Positions 1 to 8,280 of a stretch of 39,083 nucleotides of DNA are shown piece after piece. The stretch's first letter is position 1, and every line of letters begins with the position of its first letter. The stretch lies in contig CAKQLR010000016.1 of the NCBI GenBank assembly GCA_934254725.1, positions 1 to 39,083 of the forward strand, in the 5' to 3' direction. The notes beneath the pieces are model-generated. The model saw nothing but the letters and a program-made list of their open reading frames with translations, had not been told where the DNA came from and searched no databases. A program made the translations under genes and the position numbers. The stretch is from an uncultured Clostridia bacterium. Lineage in GTDB: Bacteria > Bacillota > Clostridia > Christensenellales > Borkfalkiaceae.

Positions 1-1888
1 GGCTACTGCTGTCTTTTTTATAGTAAACCTTAATTTTTACATTTGCGCCGGTGTCGTTAGTGTAAGAAAAAGTTTTCCATACCGTTGCATCGGCAAGAAC
101 GGCTTCGTGAGAAGTTAATGAACAGTTTTTGCCTTTTGTGTTCGTTACTTCTCCGTTACAATCAAAATACAGGTAATCATAGTTATTTTCACTCGAACAA
201 GCATAACTAAACGAAAGAGTGCAGCCGTTAGCAACCGTAAACGCAATATCACTGGACGTACTATTTTTATCCTGGTTGGTGGAACGATAATAATAGCTAT
301 CCCCGTTTTTAACATACTCCCAAGGATAATCTCCTTCCTGCGAAATCAATAAACCTGTCCAGATAATGTAATCCGCATTTGCAGTCTTTCCGTTGTATTC
401 AAAAGTTATAGTCGCTTTGCATGATTTTGTCTCTTCGTCTTTTACGAGCGAAACGGGATCGTTGCCGAGTACTTCGCCGTTTACCTTAACGGTCAAGCCT
501 GCTAAATCCACTCCTTTTTTTACCATATAACCTTCGGCTAAAGACGAGACTCTGAAAGACGCCCCGTTTTTTTCTATAAAAGACGGAGAGTCTACAACAT
601 TTATTCCGTTTGTTTCATAAACGCCGACAATACTTGACGCGCCGGATATAAACGAGCCCGACGCCACAACCACATCGCTGATTTTAACAGAAAATTCTAC
701 CATGTGAGAATCTGCAGAAATACTCTTTGATACGGACAAACCGCTGAAGTTTTCCGTTACTCCGTCAACAGTAATCTCAAATTCGGCAGGAATTGCAGAT
801 TCAATCGAAAGAACCGCTTCATCTAAATAAACATAACCGTTATTATTTGTTAAAAAATACTCGGTAAAATCATCTTCGCCTATTTTAATGGATTTTACAA
901 TGCTCGAACAACCTTCTAAATCACAACCTTCGCCCCACGTGTAAGAGTAAGCAATTCTGTTATTCGCTTTCATTATACGCTCGTATAACCCTTGCTGCTC
1001 TTCCGTAAAAAATTGTTTAACGTTTTCCATTTTTATTTCGGTAGGATACATATTGTTATAACAATTCTTTAATTTTGCGTTACCGGATGCAACAACGTAA
1101 CCTACAGAGTTTCCGGGATTTATAACAAAAGTATTTAACGCAACAAAGTTTTCCACAACGCTCTGATACTCGGTACTGTTCAACGAAGCGGCAACAACGC
1201 CATTGCTGTAACCGCCATAATACATACTGTTATATACCGAGCAGTTCAAAATTTGAATTGCGCCCGTACTTTTAGTAAGAATCAATCCCCCGTTGTTTGA
1301 ACTGGAAGAAGAAGAAGTATTAACAAAACAGTTATATAACTCTATATTTTCAAATACCGTGCCGTTTGCGGTGTTTTTGCCCGCTACAATCGCATAATTG
1401 TAAAACGAAGTAGATTTAGCGGTCATTTCCCTGAACACAAGATTTTTGATATACGAAATTTTATCTAACGTGCCGAAAAAACCGCTGCCGCTATGATAGT
1501 CGGAAACGATTTTGCCGTTTTTTATAGTATGATTTTGCCCGTCGAAAGTACCCCCGAAATTCTCGACAGGTGCCCAATCTTTGCCGTTTAAATCCACATT
1601 AACGCCAAGTTTTACCGTATAGGGCGAAAAGTCAAAACCGGCGTTCGCCATATCGGCAAAGCCCTTTAACTGCGCCGCAGATTCAAGCATGAGCGTGTTC
1701 TTAGAGAAGTCGTAAAAACTTCTGTCGCTGGTTCCGTCCCACACGTCAGTATAAGAAGAAGGCTCTTCGACAGAACCCGTTTCCGCGGACGATTTCTGCG
1801 GCATAAGCACGCCGAACGCGCCAACTACCGCAAACACGAATATTATGCTTAATATGGCAAATATTCTTTTCCTGATTTTTGCAATCAT
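1..1888 (-). CDS. Secreted GLUG/beta-helix-type surface protein, 3' end outside the window
   Basis: The start is ATG at 1888-1886, with a strong AAGGAG ribosome site just upstream on the minus strand, and the frame stays open to the window edge (about 629 codons seen). Residues 1-38 look like a Sec signal peptide: basic MIAKIRKRIF, a hydrophobic core, then a cleavage region near SSAE. Around residues 65-120 is the pattern typical of GLUG / right-handed beta-helix surface proteins, a DVDLNGKDW-like strand followed by GGTFDGQNHTIKNG. A long repetitive Asn/Ser/Gly-rich beta stretch follows, and the distal part (FTVANGCTLSFSYACSSEN-like) resembles a beta-sandwich. This is seen in sequence; a role in adhesion or cell-surface display is inferred from the family. 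No anchor motif is visible because the C-terminus is missing. Confidence 0.75.
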   Translation of the reverse strand, partial: MIAKIRKRIFAILSIIFVFAVVGAFGVLMPQKSSAETGSVEEPSSYTDVWDGTSDRSFYDFSKNTLMLESAAQLKGFADMANAGFDFSPYTVKLGVNVDLNGKDWAPVENFGGTFDGQNHTIKNGKIVSDYHSGSGFFGTLDKISYIKNLVFREMTAKSTSFYNYAIVAGKNTANGTVFENIELYNCFVNTSSSSSSNNGGLILTKSTGAIQILNCSVYNSMYYGGYSNGVVAASLNSTEYQSVVENFVALNTFVINPGNSVGYVVASGNAKLKNCYNNMYPTEIKMENVKQFFTEEQQGLYERIMKANNRIAYSYTWGEGCDLEGCSSIVKSIKIGEDDFTEYFLTNNNGYVYLDEAVLSIESAIPAEFEITVDGVTENFSGLSVSKSISADSHMVEFSVKISDVVVASGSFISGASSIVGVYETNGINVVDSPSFIEKNGASFRVSSLAEGYMVKKGVDLAGLTVKVNGEVLGNDPVSLVKDEETKSCKATITFEYNGKTANADYIIWTGLLISQEGDYPWEYVKNGDSYYYRSTNQDKNSTSSDIAFTVANGCTLSFSYACSSENNYDYLYFDCNGEVTNTKGKNCSLTSHEAVLADATVWKTFSYTNDTGANVKIKVYYKKDSSS

Positions 1889-1930
1889 ACTGTTTACTCC
1901 TTTTTTTTATTTCCTTTTTTAAATGTGATT

Positions 1931-1971
1931 GCTTGTTTTTAGCAAAACAAGCAAAAGGGAATATTCCCTTT
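1931..1971 (-). promoter_or_regulatory. Two adjacent perfect hairpins in the leader of the surface-protein gene
   Basis: In transcript order (minus strand) there is a perfect 18-bp palindrome, AAAGGGAATATTCCCTTT (1971-1954). It is followed one base later by GCTTGTTTT / AAAACAAGC with a four-base loop (1952-1931). They lie about 40 nt upstream of the ribosome site of the surface-protein gene. They could be a dimeric regulator site plus an attenuator or mRNA-stabilising stem. The function is inferred only. Confidence 0.45.
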
Positions 1972-2317
1972 ATTTTTCCACATTTTTGTATGATTTGTGT
2001 AGTTTTTCAGACAAAATATGTTAAATTATAATGTTTTATTTTGTCCTAATTCTATCACTCGATATTCATAATAGCATATTCTTTTTCAAAAATCAATAAA
2101 TTCTTATCACTTTTTGAAAATTTCACATTTCTCCGCCGCACGGCTGAAATTGCCGTGCGGCGGGCTTATAATACCCCCACTATGCGGCATTGCCCCACGC
2201 TGCCATCGCACCGAAGCCCGTTACAAAGCCCTGCGAAAAATGCCGAATGCCGACATGCAAACACATGTAAGATGCCGATTTTTTCGCGTTTTTAAATCGA
2301 TTTTTCCTTTTACGCGG
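1972..2317. other. Gene-free AT-rich spacer between divergent genes
   Basis: This part of the 499-bp gap between the surface-protein gene and tldD is AT-rich. It shows no convincing gene; a 78-codon open frame at 2114-2350 has no ribosome site and poor composition. The only marked structure is a perfect 12-bp hairpin, CCGCCGCACGGC (2133-2144) with GCCGTGCGGCGG (2152-2163) and a seven-base loop. It has no T tract on either side, so it is not an obvious terminator. Confidence 0.5.
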
Positions 2318-2346
2318 TTGATTTTTTTATTATGTTGTGCTATTAT
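2318..2346 (+). promoter_or_regulatory. Sigma-A-like promoter of tldD
   Basis: TTGATT (2318-2323) and TATTAT (2341-2346) are separated by exactly 17 nt and lie about 40 nt upstream of the tldD start. Confidence 0.6.
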
Positions 2347-2387
2347 GTAGTTAATATTTCTAAAAATATACAAAGAAAGGAGTGAAT

Positions 2388-3731
2388 ATGGGCAAAATAA
2401 TTTTTCGCAAAGACCTGTATGCCGATATAAGGACGGAAAGGCGTTTTACTACGCAGATCGGCATAGTTAACGGTGAAATAAAACAGGCTACAGAACTTGA
2501 CACCGATCAGGCGTTTATACGCGTTTTCGACGGTGAAATGTGGTATTACTCGTCTGTTTCCGAGACGGATAACCTTCAGGAAGAGCTTGACGCGTTATAC
2601 GCTTTTGCCAAGCCGAACGAAAACGTTTTCTCTCACCCGGTGGTAGAAGCGTTCGAGGTGAACAGGGACAAAATAATGCGCTTTGCGGATTGCTGCGTGG
2701 ATAAAGTTCCGCTGAAGGGAAAAGCGGAGTTTCTAACCGCCTCCCTGCCTTTGTTTAAAACACCGCATTCAACGGTGATTTCCGCCGCGTATCTGGACAG
2801 ATATTCTCACTTTAAGTTTATTTCCGCAAAGGGCGCGGATATAGAATTCGATTACCAGACGGCAGGATATTCCGTTTCCGTTCAGCTTGCCGACGGCGAG
2901 AAAAACTTCGCGAACAATTTTGCGGACTGCAAGCTTGCTTTTAACGAACTTTCCATAGACGAAGCCAAGGTTAAAGAGTTTACCGACGAAACGGAAAACT
3001 TCCTTATGAACGCCAAACCTCTGGAAAAAGCGGGGAATTACCCGGTTATCCTCTCCCCCCTCGCTACGGGGATATTCGCCCACGAGTCCTTCGGGCACAA
3101 GAGTGAAGCCGATTTTATGCTCGGCGACGAGACGATGAAAAAGGAATGGAAGCTCGGCACCAAGGTGGCAAGCGATATTCTTTCCATTGTGGACTCCGGC
3201 AAGTACGACAAGAGCGGCTACGTTCCCTACGACGACGAGGGCACAAAATGCACCGAAACTTATCTTATTAAAAACGGCGTGCTGACGGGCAGGCTTCACA
3301 GCGTTACAACCGCCGTGGCTCTTAACGAGAAGCCCACCGGCAACGCAAGGGCGGTAAATTGCGAATTCGAGCCGATCGTAAGAATGACGACCACTTTCGT
3401 TAAAGAAGGCGAGGAATCGTTTGAAAGTCTTGTAAAAGACATAGAACACGGCTATTTTATTAAAGGCGTAAGCCACGGTTCGGGATTAAGCACGTTTACA
3501 ATCGCCCCCACCGTTTGCTACGAAATAAAGAACGGCGTTATAGGCGACCCGGTTAAAATTGCAGTAATCACGGGCGACGTGTTCAAAACCCTTTCGCTTG
3601 TGGACGGGTTAAGTAAAGAACATGAGCTGTTATCCTTCGTAACCGGCGGTTGCGGTAAAATGGAACAAATGCCTTTGCCTGTCGGCTTCGGCGGTCCTTA
3701 TATGAGAGTAAAAGAAATGGGGGTGCAGTAA
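2388..3731 (+). CDS. tldD: TldD-family zinc metalloprotease
   Basis: This is a 447-residue protein of normal TldD length. The HEXXXH-type zinc motif HESFGH is at residues 232-237, inside the HESFGHKSEAD block characteristic of TldD. TldD works with TldE (encoded next) as a barrel-shaped protease that cleaves unfolded peptides and, in several bacteria, processes or degrades RiPP peptides such as microcins. The start at ATG 2388 is chosen because GAAAGGAG (2375-2382) sits 5 nt before it; the in-frame GTG at 2382 overlaps the ribosome site. The stop is one base before tldE, so the two are co-transcribed. No RiPP precursor is visible nearby, so general peptide turnover is the safer role. Confidence 0.9.
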   Translation: MGKIIFRKDLYADIRTERRFTTQIGIVNGEIKQATELDTDQAFIRVFDGEMWYYSSVSETDNLQEELDALYAFAKPNENVFSHPVVEAFEVNRDKIMRFADCCVDKVPLKGKAEFLTASLPLFKTPHSTVISAAYLDRYSHFKFISAKGADIEFDYQTAGYSVSVQLADGEKNFANNFADCKLAFNELSIDEAKVKEFTDETENFLMNAKPLEKAGNYPVILSPLATGIFAHESFGHKSEADFMLGDETMKKEWKLGTKVASDILSIVDSGKYDKSGYVPYDDEGTKCTETYLIKNGVLTGRLHSVTTAVALNEKPTGNARAVNCEFEPIVRMTTTFVKEGEESFESLVKDIEHGYFIKGVSHGSGLSTFTIAPTVCYEIKNGVIGDPVKIAVITGDVFKTLSLVDGLSKEHELLSFVTGGCGKMEQMPLPVGFGGPYMRVKEMGVQ

Positions 3732-3732
3732 T

Positions 3733-4968
3733 ATGAGAACGGAAATTATTAAAAAACACACTAAAGAAGTATGCGTAAACATAACTGCGGGCGTTGCCGA
3801 TTCGTTAAGGCTTCAGAGCGAAAAGCTCTCCACCGTAAGGGTTTACGACGGCGGTTTTATAGGCATTGCGGGCAAGAAAGGCGCAGCTTCTACGGAAGCG
3901 CTTACCGAGGAAGCTAAAAACAACCTTTCCCGCGGGATTCCCTACCCCGACAAGCCCGAAGCCTCGCTCACACTTGACGTCAACGCTTACAAGCACATAA
4001 TAGACGACAAAGATTTCCTTCCCTACGTATCCGCGGCGGCAAAGCGCATTGCGGAAGAAAACCCAGGATTCATCATAAACGGCAAAGCTTACCTTAACGA
4101 GACCGAAACCGTGTACGATAACGGCGCGGGCAGAAAGCTTTCCTACAAAGGGAACGCCACTTCAATGGCTGTTATATATAAGGATAAGAAATCCGCAAAC
4201 ATAATGGACGGTTCGATTGCCGTCGAGGACAATAAAATAATAGGCGAAGATTTCTTCAAAGACGTTAAAACAAGGCTTGACGCATTCCTTACGCCTGTAG
4301 ATCACTTTAAAGAAGATAAAATTCCCGTTATAATGAGCGGCAGTTATTTCTCGTTTGCTCTTCAGCATTTTGTTGCGGATATTTACTGCAACGGCGCTTC
4401 TCTGTTTAACGGGAAACTCGGCGAAAAGATTTTCAACGAAAACTTTTCGGTAATTTTCGACCACGACCCAGAAAGGAGACTTGCCGAAAGATTTTTCGAC
4501 GCGGAAGGCGTTGTAAACGAAGGATATAAATCCTACCTTGTTAAAAACGGCGTGATGCGGAATTTGCTCACCACAAAATCCACAGCCGAAAGATACGGCG
4601 TCGAAAACATAGGCAATGCCGACGCTTCTTATGCGGGCGCGCCCTCTGTTTCGGCAAACGGCTTCGACGTGGAAAGAGGCAATAAATCCTTAAACGAGCT
4701 TTTGAACGGAAGGGAAGCGATTTTCCTCGACGTATCCTCCGGCGGTGACATGACGCCCGACGGAAATATAGGCTTGCCCGTCCAGCTTGCGTTTTTATAT
4801 CGCGACGGAAAAATCGTCGGCAGACTGCCGGAGTTTTCTCTTACAGGCAATATTTTTGACGTATTCGGCAAAGACTTTATAGGCACATGCTCGGTGGAAG
4901 ACGTATTCAAAAGCCTTAAAAGAGACACCGTGATAGTTGCGGAAATGAATGTAGTAAACAAAAAATAA
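3733..4968 (+). CDS. tldE: TldE/PmbA-family partner of TldD
   Basis: This 411-residue protein is homologous in architecture to TldD but lacks the HEXXXH zinc motif, as expected of the TldE (PmbA) subunit. TldE forms a heterodimer with TldD and shapes the catalytic chamber. Family-typical C-terminal features include the glycine-rich stretch SSGGDMTPDGNIGLPVQ and the FSLTGNIFDVFGKDF segment. The gene begins one base after the tldD stop, with GGGGGTG near the end of tldD serving as ribosome site. Strict co-expression with tldD is therefore expected. Nothing looks truncated. Confidence 0.88.
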   Translation: MRTEIIKKHTKEVCVNITAGVADSLRLQSEKLSTVRVYDGGFIGIAGKKGAASTEALTEEAKNNLSRGIPYPDKPEASLTLDVNAYKHIIDDKDFLPYVSAAAKRIAEENPGFIINGKAYLNETETVYDNGAGRKLSYKGNATSMAVIYKDKKSANIMDGSIAVEDNKIIGEDFFKDVKTRLDAFLTPVDHFKEDKIPVIMSGSYFSFALQHFVADIYCNGASLFNGKLGEKIFNENFSVIFDHDPERRLAERFFDAEGVVNEGYKSYLVKNGVMRNLLTTKSTAERYGVENIGNADASYAGAPSVSANGFDVERGNKSLNELLNGREAIFLDVSSGGDMTPDGNIGLPVQLAFLYRDGKIVGRLPEFSLTGNIFDVFGKDFIGTCSVEDVFKSLKRDTVIVAEMNVVNKK

Positions 4969-5067
4969 CGTTTTACCCGCGGGCGCTAAGCGGTTTTTAA
5001 AAGCTGCGGCTTATATGAATGCGACATTAAAAATGCCAGATAATGCGCGAAAAAGGCTACTTTTAAT

Positions 5068-6264
5068 ATGAAATCGATAAAAGAAATTTATAAAACAGGC
5101 AAAGGTCCCTCCTCCTCTCACACGATGGGGCCGGAAAAAGCCTGCAAGATTTTCAAAAACGAACAGAGCGAAGCTACTTCGTTTAAAGCCGTGCTTTACG
5201 GTTCGCTTGCAAAAACAGGGAAAGGTCACCGTACGGACGGAGTTATAGAGGAAACCCTGTACCCCGTAAAGTGCGAGGTGGTTTTCGACACCGAAACCAA
5301 GGAAATACCGCACGAGAACACGATGGATTTATTCGCATACAAAAACGGCGAACAAATCGGATATATGCGCGTCCTTTCGGTGGGCGGCGGCGACATCGTT
5401 ATAGAAGGCAGGGAAGGAAAAACCTCCCCCGACGTATACCCGCATTCCACTTTTTCTGACATTGCGGAGTACTGCAAAGCTAAAAATATAAGGCTTTCGG
5501 ACTACGTAGAAGAGTTCGAGGGCGGCGACATTTACGATTTCTTAAAAGACGTCTGGCGCGTTATGCTGAACGAAATAGAAGAAGGTCTTACAAAAACGGG
5601 CGTTCTTCCCGGCGGGCTTAACGTTGAAAGAAAGGCGCAGTTTTTGTTTAATCAAAGACACATAGACGAAAGCGAAAGCACCCGCGAAAACCGTATAGTA
5701 TGCGCTTACGCGTTTGCAGCAAGCGAGCAGAACGCCGACCTCGGCACGGTTGTGACGGCGCCCACATGCGGCGCATGCGCGGTTCTTCCCGCCGTTCTTA
5801 AGTATATGAGCGAAAAGAAGCAATTTTCCGAGGAAAGAATTCTTAAAGCTCTCGCCACGGCAGGGCTTATCGGTTGCCTTATAAAGAAAAACGCCTCTAT
5901 AAGCGGTGCGGAATGCGGCTGTCAGGCGGAAATAGGCTCGGCTTGCGCTATGGCTTCCGCCGCGCTGTGCGAACTGTTTGAAATGGGTATCGACCAGATC
6001 GAATACGCTTCGGAAGTAGCTTTGGAGCACTATCTCGGGCTGACCTGCGACCCCGTTTGCGGGCTTGTACAGATACCCTGTATAGAGAGGAATGCCGTAG
6101 CGGCAATGAGGGCTATAAACTGCCTTAGTCTTGCGAACTTCCTTTCAGGAACGAGAAAGATTTCTTTCGATTTAGTTGTAAGAACCATGTACGAAACAGG
6201 CAAGGATATGTCCGGTTTATACCGCGAAACCGCCGAGGGCGGACTTGCCAAACTATATAAATAA
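5068..6264 (+). CDS. sdaA: Single-chain iron-sulfur L-serine dehydratase
   Basis: This is a 398-residue enzyme converting L-serine to pyruvate and ammonia in the cytoplasm with a 4Fe-4S cluster. The N-terminal (beta) domain carries SSSHT at residues 15-19. The C-terminal (alpha) domain carries the cysteine blocks ECGCQAE (C283, C285), TCDPVC (C327, C331) and C338. The spacing C285-C327-C338 (42 and 11) equals that of the three cluster ligands known from a crystallised single-chain enzyme (from memory). Many Clostridia have separate sdaAA and sdaAB; here the two halves are fused, as in the E. coli type. It follows tldE by 99 nt with only a modest AAAAGG ribosome site, and may be read through from tldDE or have its own promoter. 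Confidence 0.92.
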   Translation: MKSIKEIYKTGKGPSSSHTMGPEKACKIFKNEQSEATSFKAVLYGSLAKTGKGHRTDGVIEETLYPVKCEVVFDTETKEIPHENTMDLFAYKNGEQIGYMRVLSVGGGDIVIEGREGKTSPDVYPHSTFSDIAEYCKAKNIRLSDYVEEFEGGDIYDFLKDVWRVMLNEIEEGLTKTGVLPGGLNVERKAQFLFNQRHIDESESTRENRIVCAYAFAASEQNADLGTVVTAPTCGACAVLPAVLKYMSEKKQFSEERILKALATAGLIGCLIKKNASISGAECGCQAEIGSACAMASAALCELFEMGIDQIEYASEVALEHYLGLTCDPVCGLVQIPCIERNAVAAMRAINCLSLANFLSGTRKISFDLVVRTMYETGKDMSGLYRETAEGGLAKLYK

Positions 6265-6465
6265 GCTTTTTAATTTAGCTCCGACAGGGCTTTAATTTCG
6301 CCGGAAAGAGAGCAAGTTAAAACTCTTCGCCGTTAGAAAATATGCGGATAATGTGCGTTTTACGCGGCTTTTCGCACCGAACACACAAATTCAAAGCCGT
6401 AAAACTTTGGCTGGTTTTTGGCTTTTAAAAACAAACAAGACTTTATTACTCAAGGAGATATAAAA

Positions 6466-7098
6466 ATGAAAATAGTATTTTTCGGTGATTCTATTACCGA
6501 TATGGGGCGCGACAGAAGCTGCGACCTTTCCGCTTTTTCGTACGGGGCGGGCTATTCTTTTCTTGTAACCGCAAGGCTTACAAAGGACGAGCCGGGCAAG
6601 TATGAAATTTATAACCACGGCATTTCCGGCGACAGGAGCGTGGATTTGTACGCGAGAATTAAGCGCGACGTATGGAACGTAAAGCCGGACGTGCTCAGCA
6701 TTCTCGTAGGAGTAAACGACGTTTTACATGAAATAGAATGGCAGAACGGCGTGGATATACAGCGCTACGAAAGAGTTTACAGAACGCTTTTAAAGGAAAC
6801 GCTCGAAAGGCTTCCGGACGTAAAAATAGTTCTTATGGAGCCTTATTTCCTTCGCGGCAGCCTGACCGAAGGCAAAATCGACCAATACGAACAAGTTAAA
6901 GAATACGCGAAAGTAGTAAAAAAATTAGCCGAAGAGTTCGGTTTAAAGTTCATTCCTCTTCAGAAAAAACTTGACGAATATGCCGAAAAATATGGCGACG
7001 AAAAATTCAGCTACGACGGAATTCACCCTGCCCTCGCAGGCTCGCAACTCTTTGCCGATGAATGGCTCGAGTGCATGAAAGACGTTTTAAAGGGTTAA
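6466..7098 (+). CDS. SGNH/GDSL-family hydrolase (esterase or lipase-like)
   Basis: This is a 210-residue, probably cytoplasmic protein without signal peptide. It has all SGNH blocks: GDS with nucleophile Ser9 (FFGDSITD), the glycine of block II in GISGDRS (about residue 55), Asn84 in VGVND, and the Asp184/His187 pair in DGIHP. The family cleaves ester or acetyl groups from lipids, carbohydrates or cell-wall material; the substrate cannot be read from sequence. The start at ATG 6466 is chosen because AAGGAG (6452-6457) precedes it; an upstream in-frame ATG at 6418 has no such site. A terminator follows directly, so it is probably monocistronic. Confidence 0.85.
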   Translation: MKIVFFGDSITDMGRDRSCDLSAFSYGAGYSFLVTARLTKDEPGKYEIYNHGISGDRSVDLYARIKRDVWNVKPDVLSILVGVNDVLHEIEWQNGVDIQRYERVYRTLLKETLERLPDVKIVLMEPYFLRGSLTEGKIDQYEQVKEYAKVVKKLAEEFGLKFIPLQKKLDEYAEKYGDEKFSYDGIHPALAGSQLFADEWLECMKDVLKG

Positions 7099-7109
7099 AT
7101 AAAAGTGTT

Positions 7110-7144
7110 AAAAAAGCCTCTTTAAGTTATAAAGAGGCTTTTTT
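7110..7144 (+). terminator. Intrinsic terminator after the SGNH hydrolase gene
   Basis: A perfect 14-bp inverted repeat, AAAAAAGCCTCTTT / AAAGAGGCTTTTTT, with a seven-base loop ends in six Ts, 11 nt after the stop codon. Confidence 0.88.
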
Positions 7145-7157
7145 ATAAAGGTGTACT

Positions 7158-7952
7158 ATGAAATATGTTTTAATTACGGGCGCGAACGGCGGAATGGGCA
7201 GGGCAACGGTCAGACGGTTTGCCGAAAACGGTTACTTTGTTTTTGCCCTTGACCGCGTTAAATGCGAAGAACAACCAAACGTTATGCCGATAGAAGCGGA
7301 CGTGACGGACGAAAAAAGTCTGGCGCGCGCTGCGGAGTCGGTTGCATCGGTTACAAAAGAACTGTTTGCGGTAATTCATTTCGCGGGGATTTATATGCTC
7401 GATTCGTTTGCGGAGATGGACGGCGAGGCGTTTGAAAGAATTTTTAAAATAAATGTTTTCGGCGCTTTCTACGTAAATAAAACGTTCATTCCGTTTTTAA
7501 AGGACGGCAGCAGAATACTGATCACCACAAGCGAGCTTGCACACCTTTCCCCGCTGCCGTTTACGGGCGCTTACGCGGTCACCAAAGGCGCACTCGATAA
7601 ATACGCGTACTCCCTCGCCATGGAACTTCAACTCCTCGGCATAAGCGTAAGCGTTTTAAGGGCGGGCGCCGTAGATACGGGAATGCTCGGCGTTTCCACA
7701 ACCGCACTTGACAAGTTTTGCGATAACACAAAAATTTACAAATGTAACGCCGCAAGGTTTAAAAATATAGTTAACAGCGTGGAAGCAAAGAAAATTCCGC
7801 CCGAAAAAATAGCGATTAAAGCGTATAAAATAGTCGCGGCAAAGTGCCCGAAGTTCGCGTATGCCATTAACCGAAACCCTCTGTTATTGATGCTTAACGC
7901 ATTGCCGAAAAGACTTCAGCTTTTCATTATAAAGCGAATTTTAAAACCCTGA
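7158..7952 (+). CDS. Short-chain dehydrogenase/reductase (SDR)
   Basis: This 264-residue classical SDR has the Rossmann cofactor motif TGANGGMG at residues 7-14. The catalytic triad is Ser125 (TTS), Tyr139 and Lys143 (YAVTK), and an acidic LD at residues 31-32 after strand 2 suggests NAD(H) over NADP(H). The C-terminal tail ends in a hydrophobic/basic stretch (NPLLLMLNALPKRLQLFIIKRIL) that may associate with membrane or form a capping helix. The substrate is unknown. It lies between two terminators, with AAGGTG as ribosome site 3 nt before ATG, so transcription is either readthrough from the hydrolase or from an unseen promoter. Confidence 0.85.
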   Translation: MKYVLITGANGGMGRATVRRFAENGYFVFALDRVKCEEQPNVMPIEADVTDEKSLARAAESVASVTKELFAVIHFAGIYMLDSFAEMDGEAFERIFKINVFGAFYVNKTFIPFLKDGSRILITTSELAHLSPLPFTGAYAVTKGALDKYAYSLAMELQLLGISVSVLRAGAVDTGMLGVSTTALDKFCDNTKIYKCNAARFKNIVNSVEAKKIPPEKIAIKAYKIVAAKCPKFAYAINRNPLLLMLNALPKRLQLFIIKRILKP

Positions 7953-8030
7953 AAATTTGACAAAGCGAAACGAGATAAACGATAAACCGCCCGCCCAAAT
8001 TAACACCGACGGCGACTTTCTCTCCATACG

Positions 8031-8098
8031 GGAAGCGGAAACGAGTTCTTTCTCCACACCGACAAACTCGGATACCTACTTGCAGTGGTAACACCATC
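8031..8098 (+). repeat. Extragenic hairpin repeat, copy A
   Basis: This copy starts with GGAAGCGGAA and contains CAAACTCGGATAC (8063-8075). It ends in a small GTG-GTAA-CAC stem with a GNRA-type loop (8086-8095). The same order of blocks recurs in copy B on this strand and copy C on the minus strand at 12594-12711. It lacks the longer GGCG stem of the other copies. Confidence 0.6.
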
Positions 8099-8120
8099 TT
8101 AAAAATCTTTTAACAACATC

Positions 8121-8216
8121 GGAAGCGGCAGTCAGCTACTATTTTCACACACAAACTCGGATGCATAACAGTGGCGTTTGCGCCACTCGGATACTCACCC
8201 GAGGTGGTAACACCGC
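8121..8216 (+). repeat. Extragenic hairpin repeat, copy B
   Basis: GGAAGCGG is followed by ACAAACTCGGATGCATAAC and then a perfect stem AGTGGCG-TTTG-CGCCACT (8170-8187). A CTCGG/CCGAG stem (8186-8190 with 8199-8203) and GGTG-GTAA-CACC (8203-8214) complete it. Together with copy A it fills most of the 328-bp gap downstream of the SDR gene, which otherwise shows no gene. In copy C the first stem is AGCGGCG/CGCCGCT, a paired T-A to C-G change. Confidence 0.7.
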
Positions 8217-8221
8217 CACAA

Positions 8222-8253
8222 AAAAAGATAGGAAATTCAACTCCTATCTTTTT
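8222..8253. terminator. Bidirectional terminator between convergent genes
   Basis: A perfect 12-bp stem, AAAAAGATAGGA / TCCTATCTTTTT, with an eight-base loop has T-rich flanks on both strands. It lies between the plus-strand SDR gene and the minus-strand yitT-like gene, which end facing each other. Confidence 0.85.
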
Positions 8254-8280
8254 CTTTTAATATTCTAATTAAGTTTTTGT

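Noticed and set aside
2114..2350. 78-codon open frame upstream of tldD, considered as a RiPP precursor for TldD/TldE
   Set aside because: No ribosome site, runs through the tldD promoter and a GC hairpin, and has no leader/core organisation.
2769..3476. 235-codon open frame antisense to tldD
   Set aside because: Overlaps the zinc-site region of tldD and has no start signals or family resemblance.
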